Below, piece after piece: positions 27,201-64,000 of a stretch of DNA of 64,000 nt. The stretch comes from Oasisia sp. SBJ-2009. Its lineage: Eukaryota; Annelida; Polychaeta; Sabellida; Siboglinidae. The position numbers were made by a program, and so were the translations under genes. The stretch spans positions 1,496,670 through 1,560,669 of the forward strand of contig OZ024862.1 in NCBI GenBank assembly GCA_964017155.1, in the 5' to 3' direction. Position 1 is the stretch's first letter. Every line of letters starts with the position of its first letter. Under the pieces are notes generated by a model that searched no databases, had not been told where the DNA came from, and saw only the letters and a list, made by a program, of their open reading frames with translations.

Positions 27201-30200
27201 ATGCAATATACAGCAGGAAAGCAGTGTGCTGTTAATGCAGTGCATAGATCTAAAAGCTAACACCAACACAAAGCAACTACACTAACAACCACCAGTGTAA
27301 GTCTCTGCACCAAGCATCTACCCAGGTAGCAACTGCACCCACAATGCTGTGCCACTGCAAACACTGATCACCATGACAACACCAATTAAAAGGACTCAAC
27401 GCCATTTCACGTCAGGACAACCTTGTTGGGTATTTAATTTTGTCAACACAATCATAGTTACTGGGTCAATGAAAGAATTGTTTGTAAACAAACTATTAAT
27501 GAACATGGTTATTAATGTTAACCTATTGATGCTAATAATTATGATTATCCTTTTATTTTTACACTAAACTTGGAACAAAAACTCATACACAAAAACAACC
27601 ATTTTGGTTAGGAATTATTAGTTAAATTGTAAGAGTTATGAAATATATTTGAAATACTACGGTGTGCGCAATAGAGCAAGTGTTGTCACTGAGTTGACCT
27701 TACAACACAATGAATGTTTACCAATAACTCTCAGTAGGAGCTCTTACATTCAAGTGTAAATAAATGTTGTACTCAACCAGTAAGGAGGCTTTACATGCAT
27801 ATGGACAACCTGAGTGTCTATTGATTGTGTACCCACCGGACATGCAGGTAACATCTAATTTTGTTTCCTGGCTGGACTGAATTTTTAAAATGCAAGCATG
27901 TGGCAGATTAGATTGAACATTTAATCATTAACAATATTTTAATTCCTAAACAACCATGAGATAGCACATCCTACATGTTATATAATGATTATAAATACTC
28001 ATATAAACAGTGATAATTAAATAATAGCTTTTCAATTTAATTAACATAAAAAGCAACTATTGCAGCAGTTAGCATTTTACATTATTTGCATTTCTAATTT
28101 AACTAGTATTTGTTGTTTAACAATTATTGTTATTCAATAACACTTATTATTCAGTCTATGGCACGATATAAAATATATTAAACTGTTTAATTTATTTAAG
28201 TGAAATATAAAACAGGTGTATTTCATGCATAAACAAACCTACCCATTTTTTACAGCTAAACAATGCAATGTACACTTCTGACTGCCAATCACAACAAGGA
28301 GGTTTTACTGGGAGATCAGAGTCACATGTGTGTACACCAGGGACAGAGGAGACATGTGGTTTTGAACCAGGAACAGCCGCTGTACATATTCATGAGCCTG
28401 GAACAGCTACTGCATGTATACATGAACACGTGACTGCTGCAGGATATGTTCACAAGATAGGCACAGCTATTGCACAAGTGGGAACAGTCAGTGACCGTGT
28501 AGGCACAGCTACTGTACGTGTGCGTGACAAATATCCACCTGCTTTTGCAGCTCAAGTATACGATTCATATACAGCTAGTGTTGCTGCTCATGTGTATGAA
28601 CATAGGCGTGTACCAGGGACTGTGGAGACATCTCTATGAATGAATATGGGACAGCTGTTAGATATGTACATGAAGTTATGAACAGTTCCTGTATGAATAT
28701 GAGACATTTGTCAACATGCCCATGTAGGAACATCAGGCAGTTGCTACATGTATGAATACGAGACAACTGCTGTATGTGTACAAACATGGGACAGACAGTA
28801 CATGTCTACATGAGCTTGGGACAAATGTCGAACATGTCCTTGAATAAATAAGGGAAAATTAAATACTGCATATGCAGAACATGGAACAGTTGTTGTTGTC
28901 ATTGCATGAAACTACAGTTTGTAAACAGTTCTGACTCACTGCTACACACACTTAAACTGCTCCTACACTCACTGCTACACACACTTAAACTGCTCCTACA
29001 CTCACTGCTACACACACTTAAACTGCTCCTACACTCACTGCTACACACACTTAAACTGCTCCTACACTTGTCCACATTGTGAACACAAAGAGGACAGGGC
29101 AGTCAAGTTAGACAACAATTTTTCTGTCACATATATTCTGTCATTATCTGAATCACTGATGCATTTCAAAAATGGGTGTATACTGTACACTATGCACAGA
29201 AACTGAGCAAATGTGCCACGAGTGACATGACAACCTGACTCACATGATGGCAACTAGTGCATGTTACTTTCTACATCAGAGAACATTTTAATAATAGGTT
29301 AACACACCAGACACCTACCAGCACCAAAAATAAGAAAAATGCACACTTACTATCTTAAGGGATGAGGCAGGCAAACATAAACAACTGATAAACACATACT
29401 TCTAATGACATGCAAAACTGGATAAACGTGCTGTTAATGAAATATTAAAAATGAACATATTAGACTGGAGATAAAAATGAAGCTACTATATATTGATGGT
29501 ATAATTTAATGATTCAGTGACACTACAAAATAATTATTATCACACTTAAATATTATACTTAACAGGAAATAAAACATGCAAAGAAAAAATAATTATATCA
29601 TAATTGAAACGTGTCATGGATGGGATATCTGCATCAGAGTGCCATGTGAACCTGGGAGAAAGAACCAGAGAGAGGATGGAGAGAGAGAGAGAGAGAAAGT
29701 AGTTACCTGGATCTCTTTACGTCCTTCAGTTCTCCATGTGCGGCACTACCAGAGAGCAGTTGCTCTGACTCGGCGTGTCTGAGCCCACTGATTGTTGGAA
29801 ATTATCAAACTACAGTTACTGGGAGACACGCTGGTGGAGTGGCATGCCGGCCAAACATCTTCAGTACATGCTAACTCTTCAGCCGTTAAGGGTGGTCACA
29901 TCAATTTGCAAAGTCCCAAAGTATGTAAAGTATGAATGGTGGGTGGGTCATGACCTTATATTATGGGGGAAATAAAATGTCAGATAGTGCCGCTTGTTGA
30001 GTGGAACACATACCAATACAAGTGCAAGTTAGTGCAAAGATTAAAATTTGGCTGTGTCTCGAATTAACTTGACAGCCATGTCATGTTAGTTAAATCCTAC
30101 AGTTATCATTGTGTGCCTTGTGGAAGATGTTTGGGACTTGTTGTCATGACTGCCTGTCCGGCACCATGTGTTGGTAGTTTGGAGCACTGTGAAACATTGA

Positions 30201-33200
30201 CTTGTTGTCATGACTGCCTGTCAGGCACCATGTGTTGGTAGTTTGGAGCACTGTGAAACATTGACTTGTTGTCACGACTGCCTGTCCAGCACCATGTGTT
30301 GGTAGTGTGGAGCACTGTGAAACATTGACTTGTTGTCATGACTGCCTGTCCGGCACCATGTGTTGGTAGTTTGGAGCACTGTGAAACATTGACTTGTTGT
30401 CATGACTGCCTGTCAGGCACCATGTGTTGGTAGTTTGGAGCACTGTGAAACATTGACTTGTTGTCATGACTGCCTGTCTGGCACCATGTGTTGGTAGTTT
30501 GGAGCACTGTGAAACATTGACTTGTTGTCATGACTGCCTGTCAGGCACCATGTGTTGGTAGTTTGGAGCACTGTGAAACATTGTCTTGTTGTCATGACTG
30601 CCTGTCAGGCACCATGTGTTGGTAGTGTGGAGCACTGTGAAACATTGTCTTGTTGTCATGACTGCCTGTCTGGCACCATGTGTTGGTAGTTTGGAGCACT
30701 GTGAAACATTGTCTTGTTGTCATGACTGCCTGTCTGGCACCATGTGTTGGTAGTTTGGAGCACTGTGAAACATTGTCTTGTTGTCATGACTGCCTGTCTG
30801 GCACCATGTGTTGGTAGTTTGGAGCACTGTGAAACATTGTCTTTTTATGGACTTTGCTGACTTCTGAAACCACCCTGAGGCCGCTACTTGTTCTCACTTT
30901 CAAATGTCACAGAGTTGACCAAGAAAGCATAAAACGTTCACATTCTTAAGAAGAAAACTATAATGCACAATATCCCACATGATCGAAGCTTGCGTTTTAA
31001 ATCAAACAATGAAACATTATAAATTAATTCATATGCTTCATTAACAAGTAAAGACATAGTTTAGATCAGATAAAAGAAACAGCATATCAGAAACTTTTCA
31101 AATGTTCTCAATGATTATAAAAACTCACAAAGCAAAGCATGCAGCAATACATAGTTATAGTTGTATTGTATCAGGCAACTGTTTGCCTGAAGCAAGTGAG
31201 CAAACAAAATGTCAGTGCATTCTTAACGGCAAATAGTTGCAATTCAGAACAAAAGAAGATGTGTCCTGTTGCAATATTGTGGTCTCTAAACTGTAGCGTG
31301 CCTGTCACTGTCAGACTGGTGTCTATGGGACAGAGTGAGCTCCGCATGCATACCTGTGATTAGGTGGACAACTGAAATGAGTTCAAATGACACAATGACT
31401 TAGTGGACTCACAAGCTCATCGAAGCACATGCTTGCATGCAAGCTGGCATTCGTTTGCATGAGTCAGTGAACAAGGAATTGTTGGAAATGCGAATGTCAT
31501 AACCAGGACAAACACAGCCCGTGACTATGAAAAATAATTAATTCTGCAAACTACCGAGTGCAGTTCGCCTTTTTTTAACTTCATTGGTCATTTACACTGC
31601 ATCGCAGTGCTAACAATACGAGGCAACAGTGTATGAGCTGTACAACAATTATATATTTGAATAAGATCATTTTGTTTACGATTGCAACCAAAAGTTGTAG
31701 TGATGAGAACGACTATTCTTCCCAAAACAGAAGTTTTAGCGTGCACATGTGACATATCCTAACGAAATCAGTCGGATGTCGGTAAAACTGATTTTTCGTA
31801 AATAAAAAATTGCGATTTTTGTTGGAGATTTCCCCTAAATTCATTAGTATTCATTTTATCAGTTTTCACTATTGGTACCATCTATTTAAGTCTGTTCCAC
31901 TTGAATTTTATGAAACGATACATAAAAAGCCACTAATTGCACGTGCTCTACATATGATTTATCTGGACACTGTCACAGATCTCTTGGTGTTATGTAGCTA
32001 CGTTATTCTTTAGTATTAAACTTGTTAAAAATGACCGTCGGTTGTGTTTCTTACTGTTGAAGCCGATGAAGGTATGGGTATTTTCAGCAGTTAATTGTAC
32101 CACTATTCTTTTCTAACAAAGATCATGTTTTCATATTAACAGAATGTCTCCAGCATGGCATTATCTACTCATCTTCCGAATTTCAGTAAGATCTGTCCAT
32201 GGCAACTGAGGTACATTTCATGAAACATGACAAAAGGTTGTTGAAACTTTGAAGGCAGTTTTCTCAGTCTGAAAGTTTCTACCCCACACATGTTTGGTGA
32301 GCTGTAACTTCACTTATAGTTGACATATCTTCTTATATGATTCATCATGTGAAAGCTGAGATTGTGCTCTATACAATGATGTTAGTAACTCAATTTTGAA
32401 AATTGCCAACATCCAACTCATTTTATTAAGATACATATGGCACATGTTGTTGACTAAAATCAAGCTCCCTACTGTCAGTGACCTCAAACTGGGGAACGTT
32501 TTAATTGTGAAATCCTTTCACAATCTAAAACACACTCCCTTGAATCAATTTAATCTACAATATTTGTAGATTAAATGCCAATCAAAGCAGTCTTGTTTCA
32601 AATTAGTTTGATAGTGACCAGCTCAGGGTGACAGTGTCTATATTTTCTGCAAAACTCAGTTTGTATCGCAAATAAACTTGGCTGCCATGCTGCACTGTGT
32701 GCCTCAAAACACAGAAGAATGTTACCTTGGCTGAATGTATCTGAGGCAGGAATAGCACACCATGGAATAGTCAGTTCAACACATACATAATACACACCAT
32801 GCAATTACTTCTACACAACAAAGTATGTAGCTTTAAAAACAACAAATTGTTCCACAATTAAAAGCTGATATCTAAACTTTTCTAAAAGATGGGGACAAAT
32901 GGGTTGTTAATGTATATGTTTAGCAGGAGCCATCAAGTGTGGAGGATAGCAGAGATATGCTACCAATGCATGCCCTTACAATACCCAAACTTAAGTACTG
33001 TTAACTGCAGTGTAAGTAGACTTACCCCTGTGTCAAGGGAACAGACCCTTCCTGCTGGCCGGGGGCTGACACGTGGTACACACAGAAGTACTTGAGTACT
33101 GGCTGCATGTCTGTGTGGTTGAAGAACCCCTGGAAGCAGGTGTTGCCTGCAAACAAATAAACACAGCAACATTACAGCTAGTGATATGCAAACATGGAGT

Positions 33201-34355
33201 CATTGTCTGTGTCACATCACATCATATCATACTGTCTGTTTTTTATGTACTAAGCTTTTTCGAATGAAGACACATGATAACATTACAGCAATTGGAAAAG
33301 CTGTGAGCATAACATAAACAATTGACAACATGGAATAGTATAATGGTTTTGGATAACACTATATATCCTCACAATTCTAAGTTGATGCCAAAATGTATCA
33401 ACAAGTTCTAATGCAAAAGGTGAGCTTGAATTTGGCAAACTGTTCGTAAGTATTAAATATAACTAGTGAACATTTACAACAACAGTGCTGCTACACAGTA
33501 AGCAAGGAACCAGTGAAGGGAAAGCAGATTTTGTATTTGACATAGTAAGAAAGAAGAGACAGTGAGAGACTTACTGGTGAGTCCTATGTCATGGTAGGTG
33601 AGAATGGCGGCCTTACTCCTGTCACCCTGCACTGTCACATGAATGGGACCGATAGACGTGTCTATGTCATCCTCCTGAAGCCAGACACAACAACACTCTC
33701 ATACACTGACATAAACATGTCAACCTGTTGTAGTGGTAAAACAACAAAACAATAACAAACGTCTCAGCCATTGACACAACAGTTGTGTCTGAGCGTCCTA
33801 AGTACTGCAGTGATAACAATACATCATGCATCAAAAGTAATGAGTTAGCAGACATGTGTGTTGTTCAATGTTGTCCTCCTAGATGGTTTGCGTCTCACAT
33901 ACCAAACTTTCAGTGCTTCCTGACTTCTATAACCCCTCAAATGAAAACTTATACTTTTACAAATTAACAAATGCGGAATAAGTTTTGTTGTTGTATTGTA
34001 GCTTATAGCATATTAACAAACTTGGTTTAATAATGCTAGCATTTTATGTCTAGTGCATTTTTTAATGGGGCAATTCAAATTATGTTGTGACAAGGTAACA
34101 TTAATCAATACTTGTCCTAACAGATAAGTGGTGTCTGGGAGTTACAGTTGAGTCCTGTGCAGTGTGCACACATAATGTCACATATGATATAAAATTGCAA
34201 TTCAATGTTTATATGATTATTATATAGTCAAAATGTATGCATGCACATATGATTGTTTTCACCTGGAAGCCAGCTGCAGCAGTTGAGATGTCACCGTGGT
34301 CCAGTGGTGTATGTACTTTGATGTCGCTCAACTCAATGTTGGTCAGTTTCTCCAT
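19841..34355 (-). CDS. NDRG: NDRG-family protein, complete, 12 coding exons, 363 aa
   Basis: Exons in transcript order: 34355-34263, 33674-33575, 33146-33026, 25739-25677, 25232-25172, 24693-24607, 24172-24095, 22811-22711, 22387-22322, 21726-21627, 20705-20621, 19977-19841. Every junction is GT-AG and phases add up to 1092 bp, 363 codons plus TAG. The family is recognised from VTVQGDRSKAAILTYHDIGL (residues about 44-63), the APGQQEG stretch, YVYPTMDQLAEMLLP, GFGVGAGANIL (132-142), VLINCSSTKAGWMEWA, CPVMLVSGEYSP and FLQGMGY. NDRG proteins have an alpha/beta-hydrolase fold but are not hydrolases; here too the nucleophile-elbow serine is absent (GFGVGAG). Known family roles are trafficking, stress response and differentiation. 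The short tail, rich in Ser and Thr, ends in EVC, resembling vertebrate tails. The start is the first Met of the second exon. Which vertebrate paralogue is closest is not decided. Confidence 0.95.
20706..21110. repeat. 30-bp minisatellite in an NDRG intron
   Basis: About 13 units of ACAACACAGCAGCCGTCAGT plus ATTTAACGAC. It begins directly at the acceptor of the NDRG exon at 20705, so the acceptor and its pyrimidine tract lie at the edge of the array. Reading frames through it (LNTDGCCVVS repeats) are not genes. Confidence 0.95.
21226..21277. repeat. (GT)n microsatellite
   Basis: GT-rich tract with GGT interruptions at its left end, in an NDRG intron. Confidence 0.9.
26440..26475 (-). CDS. 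NDRG: Candidate 36-bp cassette exon of the NDRG gene
   Basis: This small segment lies in the long intron between coding exons 3 and 4. On the minus strand it is preceded by a pyrimidine-rich stretch (CATTTCTTGTTTCTGCTAAC) ending in ATAG and is followed by GTAAGTT, a near-perfect donor. Exon 3 ends after two bases of a Gly codon. The 36 bases keep phase and would add 12 residues (LGNLGDPKFAES, with the first and last codons shared) just before YVYPTMDQ. Without it the protein aligns with vertebrate NDRG without a gap, so it would be an optional insertion at the edge of the hydrolase-like core. No transcript evidence is available. Confidence 0.5.
28330..28840. repeat. Degenerate about 36-bp minisatellite
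   Basis: Units resemble CATGAGCCTGGAACAGCTAC with TGCATGTATA and similar linkers, heavily diverged. A 123-codon plus-strand ORF with HEPGTA-like repeats results from it. It lies in the long NDRG intron, on the strand opposite to the gene. Confidence 0.7.
28935..29066. repeat. 33-bp tandem repeat, 4 copies
   Basis: Near-identical units of TCACTGCTACACACACTTAA plus ACTGCTCCTACAC, in the long NDRG intron. Confidence 0.95.
30126..30843. repeat. 64-bp minisatellite, about 11 copies
   Basis: Units contain GGCACCATGTGTTGGTAG and AGCACTGTGAAACATTG, spaced 64 bp. Identity is high, with linked variants (CCGG, CAGG and CTGG after CTGT) forming runs. It lies in the long NDRG intron. Confidence 0.95.
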
Positions 34356-35220
34356 GTTGCTGAGAACTGCTTACTACTGATCTAATTGGGGAAACAATTC
34401 AAAACATACACATTTGATAATACATTAAGCTAACATAAATTTGCCAGTAGTCCTAAATTGTTTAACAGAACTATTGTGGCACTTACAGCGACTTTCAGTG
34501 TTATGCTATTTGGAATTGATTTTGCCTAGCAAAAAATCCCTCTAGTGAAAAAAAATGATGTCAAGCATGTAGGATCTTCATGCATTTCACTGTGCTGGTC
34601 TCAGAAAATTGCGTTTATTACTAAAACTTAGCTTCAAAGAGCATTAATTTTAGTGGAACATCTGATTAGATGTACCGGGCTCACTTACATTTGCTACTTG
34701 ACTGACCTAGTTTTAATACTGAATAAAAAAACATAAAATAGCCAGAACACAAAACTTGAATTGCCCATTGGCATTTATCTACACTAATTCAGCGAGTTAA
34801 ACTAAACATAATTATAGGCCTACAGGCTACAGTAGCTATCTGATTCTATGTACGTAGACTTAGTATTTTTTATCATTAGCTATAAATTGCTTTGTTAGGC
34901 TTGTAAGCTGATATCATGTCCATGCATAGTCTAGCCTATCTAGTTACACCATGTCCATGGTCATACATGGTCATGGTCATCAGTTTTAACATTAATTAGT
35001 ATATTATAGGTAGACCTACTCAAACCCATAGACATACTAGTCACAGGAAGTCACAGAAATGCATTTACTATTCACATTTTAATATGACACAACTCATTTG
35101 ACAGAACCCGTGTTGGTAAAGTGATTTTGGTTTGGAAGAAAATCTGCACAGATGAGTCTAGAGTCTACGACTGCTAGACTAGACTAGTCGAGACGCCACG
35201 ATCAACAAACAGATTCATAC

Positions 35221-35340
35221 CTTTACGATCAGAGTAATTTCAAAATAATGTCGTGATGTATGTCGCCTTCTCTTGGAAAGTAATAACAGTAAGTCAGTAT
35301 TGCAACGTTTAAACCACCCTTGATGTTGCAGACTGAATAA
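35221..35340 (-). other. NDRG: Probable non-coding first exon of NDRG
   Basis: On the minus strand GATCGTAAAG is followed at 35220 by GTATGAATC, a good donor. The next acceptor (TTAG at 34382-34385) opens the exon with the NDRG start codon. I infer a 5'UTR exon ending at 35221. Its transcription start is not visible and the upper limit is a guess. Confidence 0.5.
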
Positions 35341-35546
35341 AAATGTTTCCCTCACTACGCACGATCAAATATGACCCTCTCGATAAGAAAGACAACTGAA
35401 ACAATTATGTTACAACAAATCTCATTGGTCATTCTTAACAAAAGCGCCATCTGGTGATCATAAGGGTTAAAGTACTGGGTGTTTGTAAACAAGACGCTTC
35501 CTGAAAGAAGGATGCTATGTGTTTTATGTTTGTGTCATGATAAGAG
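35240..35546. promoter_or_regulatory. Head-to-head promoter zone of NDRG and IST1
   Basis: The inferred NDRG first exon (donor at 35220, minus strand) and the inferred IST1 first exon (donor at 35547, plus strand) leave at most about 300 bp between them, so both promoters must overlap. No TATA box is evident. A CTCF-like core, GCGCCATCTGGTG, sits at 35444-35456; its reverse complement differs at one position from CCASYAGRKGGC. The exact start sites are unknown. Confidence 0.5.
35465..35546 (+). other. IST1: Probable non-coding first exon of IST1, with upstream ATGs
   Basis: AAGAG at 35542-35546 is followed by GTAAGTG, a strong donor, and joins to the acceptor TTTCAG at 36281-36286. Several upstream ATGs between 35511 and 35540 open short reading frames that end quickly. 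The frame of the main ORF meets a TAA in this exon, which makes 36302 the first usable in-frame Met. The left end is a guess. Confidence 0.5.
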
Positions 35547-36301
35547 GTAAGTGAAATTTATAAGCTAATTCGATGTTTCATTTAGGTGGCACAGCATGTT
35601 GTGGCAACCAAAGGTACAACAAAATTCCACAATATACAAATGATAGTAAACTGAAACTTTTTGTTTGGACATGAACTGTCCATGACCATGCCCATGGCCA
35701 TGCCCAGGCCATGGACGCGTGGTCATGTGAATGACATGCATCATTGCATGGGCGTGACTATGACACATGTTCAATGATGTTAATTCCTGTAACCACCGGT
35801 ACCTATTAGGATATATTTCGCTATTACAAAATACAAAAAGTAAGTAATATAATAATATATGGGTAATTTTTATACAGTGGCTTGTGTTCCATTTTTGTAT
35901 TTTGTTATAATTAATATATTTATGTCTGACTATGAGTATGACTATATATATTGTCTATGTTAATTAAACAAATATTACATTTCTAAAATGTTACTTTGCA
36001 TGTCTACTCTTTGTATGTCTACACGTTGTTACGTGTTAAGTCATATGTTAAGGTAAAGTCTATATGCACATATAATTATACATCTTTTTTTATTTATATC
36101 CAATTAAGAAATTTACCAGTGGCCCGGTTCAGCATGTCTTGTGTGATGTGTGTATATTTTTGCCGTATTTTAATATACAAATTTCCTGACGAGAACAATA
36201 TGTGCACCCTGTGGGTGTACTCAATGTGCTGTGTTTATATTGTCAGCCGATGTGTCAACACACAGTGATTTCTTTGCATATTTCAGGTGAAGTCATACAA
36301 C

Positions 36302-50476
<14,175 letters not shown>

Positions 50477-50955
50477 CAATACCACAACCACGTTGTAGTT
50501 ACAACCATGTTGTGGTTACAACCACATTGCAGTTACAACCATGTTGTGGTTACAAACATGTTGTGGTTACAACCATGTTGTAGTTACAACCACGTTGTGG
50601 TTACAACCATGTTGTGGTTACAACCATGTTGTAGTTACAACCACGTGGTAGTTAGTTACTTGTGGCAGATAAGAAACTTTACCAAGACGAGCCCTCCATA
50701 CTGTACACTTGTACATAGTTTATACATACATTATTTATTGCACATACTAATTTAATATGAACCCGACCAATGCCTTCTTGTGTCAGAATGTAATGAAGTT
50801 GTTGGTAATATTATTCATATTTACAATTTACATATACTACGATGAAATGCTTGTTTTGTGACATGATATAAAACAAATGCTATAAAACAAGAGTAAAACA
50901 GAGACAGTCGCATCCTGTTGTGAAATACGAGGCTTTATTAAACTCAGCACTGTGC
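50477..50955 (+). other. IST1: IST1 3'UTR with a 17-bp self-complementary repeat
   Basis: Directly after the TAA, 50485-50650 holds about ten 17-bp units of the type GTTGTGGTTACAACCAT. Each unit is partly palindromic (GTTGT...ACAAC), and neighbouring GTGG and GTAG variants pair with one another, so the transcript could fold into stacked hairpins. Possible plus-strand polyadenylation signals lie near 50870-50940 (ATTAAA at 50936). The end overlaps the presumed end of the convergent ANKRD11-like gene. Confidence 0.55.
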
Positions 50956-52649
50956 AGAAGTCTCTTCCAAGCATATAGAAATCATTGCTACTGAGGACAG
51001 TGGCCCGCTATGACAACACACTAGGTGTCAGCACCAGCAATGATGCTACATCGCCCGCGTACCAAGGCAAACACCAGTGATGTCCGTCCCTGACATCCAC
51101 TAGTACGACTACCCAACACACGGGTCGACGGGGTGACGACTACATCTAAAGCAGCACCTGAACTGCGACAGTAGCCTGACCCAGTGCCTTCTTTCCCCTT
51201 TCCCCTTCCCCCACCCCCTTCCCCCTCCGCTCCAGTGCGCCTCTGCCTAAACAACCTCGGCAATGCTTACGTCTGGTCAGTTTCCAAAAATAAACTTTAT
51301 GAAAATATTTACACACATCACATATGATTGTTACTTGTGACACGAGAGTGGGCTCCCACAGAGAGTGGGCTCCCACGACAGGCTACATAAGGTCATATAC
51401 ATATATATACATATACATACACAGACGCGTCAACGATAACAAACAAATAGCCGCAGACACTGCCCATGTCTACAGTCGATGTCGGCAACGCTGCCGTCTA
51501 CATTTCCTTTCGTTTCACAATTCAACTAACTCAACGTTCTCCGAATTAGGATTATGAACTTCTATAGTTCCGACTGATTGTTGTTTTGCTGTTATTTCGA
51601 TGAATTATAGCAAGAATTCCACACCAAACTGAACCGATAACAGCTACGCAATTCTGAACTGCAATGTTTTCCAATTGTCACAATATCGCCTTTTTCTGAA
51701 AACATCTATAACGGGCCTTTGCGGCCGTACAACAAACAACTGACAGATGAAGAGGTCCACTAACAATGCAAACAGCCACTGTCAAGACAGCATCAGTACG
51801 ATTATTCAATTTCAAAAGAAGAAGTCGAACGAACGTACACATGCACATTTGTACATCCATTACTTTAAAAACTATCAATATCTCAAGACGAATGCAACGT
51901 GGACTAAAACTCCACATCGTTAAGAAGTTACAGCATATGGCATGAATATTTAATGGTTATCACAATCTCCAAAGACGACACTAAAACATTAACTGCGTGC
52001 CTCGCACATCCGCCGTGTGTTCGTATCCCACCATAGTCATTGAAGCGTAACCGCATCCAATGGTGGGTTCCGCATGACGACCACACACGCTTGCTCATTC
52101 CAAAGTAACACCACGCCGCGTCTTACAAAGCCAACATCTTACACTGCACAACCCCTGATTCTCATCATGCAACCGTGTGTGGCAATTCAGTGAGTTTATG
52201 TCCTGATGTTCAATTTGAGAGTCAAGTACTGGCCGTTCAGTTGTGGCACTATGAACACATGGCACACGTACACCCTGTCACGCTCGACTGGGTTGTATTT
52301 TCCTCGATCGTCGCACAAATCACGGTCTCTACCTGCACTAAAGCGCCGTGAACACTGCACAGTCTGTACAGCCACGAGCGAGCAAGTATTCCACGAGTGG
52401 CGACGACTGCGAAGAACTGTACACGTAACGAGGTCTAAGCTGCCGGTGGGCGGGTGTCTATAAGAATTCCAATTTCCACGACCCAGTGTGTGCACTCGCA
52501 AACAACCGCCAATGTCGTTGGAGGTGCGACAACGCTGGTCTCGCTGCGAGGACGCCGCCACGGCCCGCTGGCACCCCCCTGGTGGCGCCCACCTGGTGGC
52601 ATGTGAGTGAACATGCCGCGTGACATTAGCCGGACGTGTGTGCCGCGGG
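50934..52649 (-). other. ANKRD11: 3'UTR of the ANKRD11-like gene
   Basis: No exon is seen below the stop codon. A minus-strand AATAAA (plus TTTATT at 50934-50939) lies about 1.7 kb downstream, close to the IST1 end, giving a convergent arrangement. At 52571-52601, just below the stop, two tandem CCACCAGG-like blocks resemble CTCF cores, each one mismatch from the consensus. A pyrimidine-rich run lies at 51185-51232. Confidence 0.5.
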
Positions 52650-63335
<10,686 letters not shown>

Positions 63336-63991
63336 CTGTCACATACACAACACACTCATACACTATATACACATCACATACACACACAGCGTCATACACT
63401 GTATACTGTCTTATCATGGCTGTATGTGTCTAACCACAACAAAGAGTCTTCAACAAAATAAAACATATCTTTCTGCAATACAAAGATGCACACATTTGTA
63501 TATATGCAATTAGTATTACTTTGATACAATCTAAATGACAACATCCATGAAATTATTGATCCTTAATCTCAATAATTATATCATTTATCTGCTGTATTTA
63601 TTATACATGTTATTAAACTGGTGTACAGCAAATAAACCTTGACCAATTGTGACATGTCCCAGGTGCCAATTGGCAATGTTTGTGCCCTAGTTTCATAGTG
63701 ATTAAGCATAATTTCAAAAGAATTACGTTATCCAGTGATAAGATACAGTACAATAAGCTACACAACTACACGCAGCCTTCCATGCCAGCCTTTACAAACT
63801 AACGGTAAACAACATGATAAAATACCTAACTATTGTTCATTCATACAACTGTTGTAGACCTCTAATTGCTGACTATATCAGACATGTATAATATACTGTC
63901 TGAGTGAGAACTGGAACTTAATCAAATGTCACTGGTTGCCATTGAAACTAAGTCGATTTTGAACTAGTTTTATGACAGTCTGTCTGCATAC
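63336..63991 (-). other. ANKRD11: ANKRD11-like intron at the window edge
   Basis: No exon seen. Minus-strand GTATGCAG at 63991-63984 may be the donor of an exon that continues past 64000. If so, its last base (G) fits the phase needed by the exon starting at 63335. Confidence 0.4.
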
Positions 63992-64000
63992 CATTATCTG

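Larger units (their letters stand above)
25740..33025 (-). other. NDRG: Long NDRG intron (between coding exons 3 and 4)
   Basis: About 7.3 kb, holding the candidate cassette exon at 26440-26475, three tandem repeat arrays (28330-28840, 28935-29066, 30126-30843) and AT-rich DNA around 27600-28260. Nothing else is recognisable. Confidence 0.7.

Noticed and set aside
28268..28639. 123-codon ORF with HEPGTA-like repeats
   Set aside because: Degenerate 36-bp minisatellite in an intron on the opposite strand; no splice signals and no protein-like core.

Overview
This is a bilaterian animal nuclear genome window. Genes are split by many introns with GT-AG borders and UTR introns. The DNA is AT-rich and carries many private minisatellites, long GT tracts and non-LTR, LTR and DNA transposon remnants. 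The gene sequences and repeat style suggest a marine invertebrate, perhaps lophotrochozoan, but I cannot name the taxon. No prokaryotic, organellar or viral gene set is present.

Three genes can be built exon by exon. (1) An NDRG-family gene on the minus strand (34355 down to 19841; 12 coding exons; 363 aa) has a candidate 12-residue cassette exon at 26440-26475. (2) IST1, the ESCRT-III-related protein, lies on the plus strand (36302 to 50476; 10 coding exons; 490 aa); one exon carries about 165 residues of Gly/Pro-rich repeat. (3) The 3' part of an ANKRD11/ANKRD12-type chromatin regulator lies on the minus strand (63335 down to 52650; at least 11 exons; about 1205 residues in the window) and runs off the right edge. 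NDRG and IST1 are head to head and share a promoter zone near 35.25-35.5 kb. IST1 and the ANKRD11-like gene converge, with 3' ends near 50.9 kb. A fourth gene, not recognised, begins on the minus strand at 12740 under a CpG-rich block; one further exon that may belong to it lies at 290-369.

Layout: 1-12.6 kb is mostly intron or intergenic DNA of the unrecognised gene, with a 3.5 kb 57-bp minisatellite. 12.6-13.1 kb is its promoter and first exon. 13.3-17.7 kb holds two CR1/Jockey-like retrotransposon copies, one nested in inverse orientation in the other. 18.5-35.3 kb is NDRG. 35.5-50.9 kb is IST1, with a MITE-like element and a decayed Ty3/Gypsy-like LTR element in its introns. 50.9-64 kb is the ANKRD11-like gene.

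The genes do not form one pathway: NDRG proteins are non-catalytic alpha/beta-hydrolase-fold proteins of trafficking and stress, IST1 regulates ESCRT-III and Vps4, and ANKRD11-like proteins act in chromatin. Their linkage is notable because human NDRG4, IST1 and ANKRD11 all lie on 16q.
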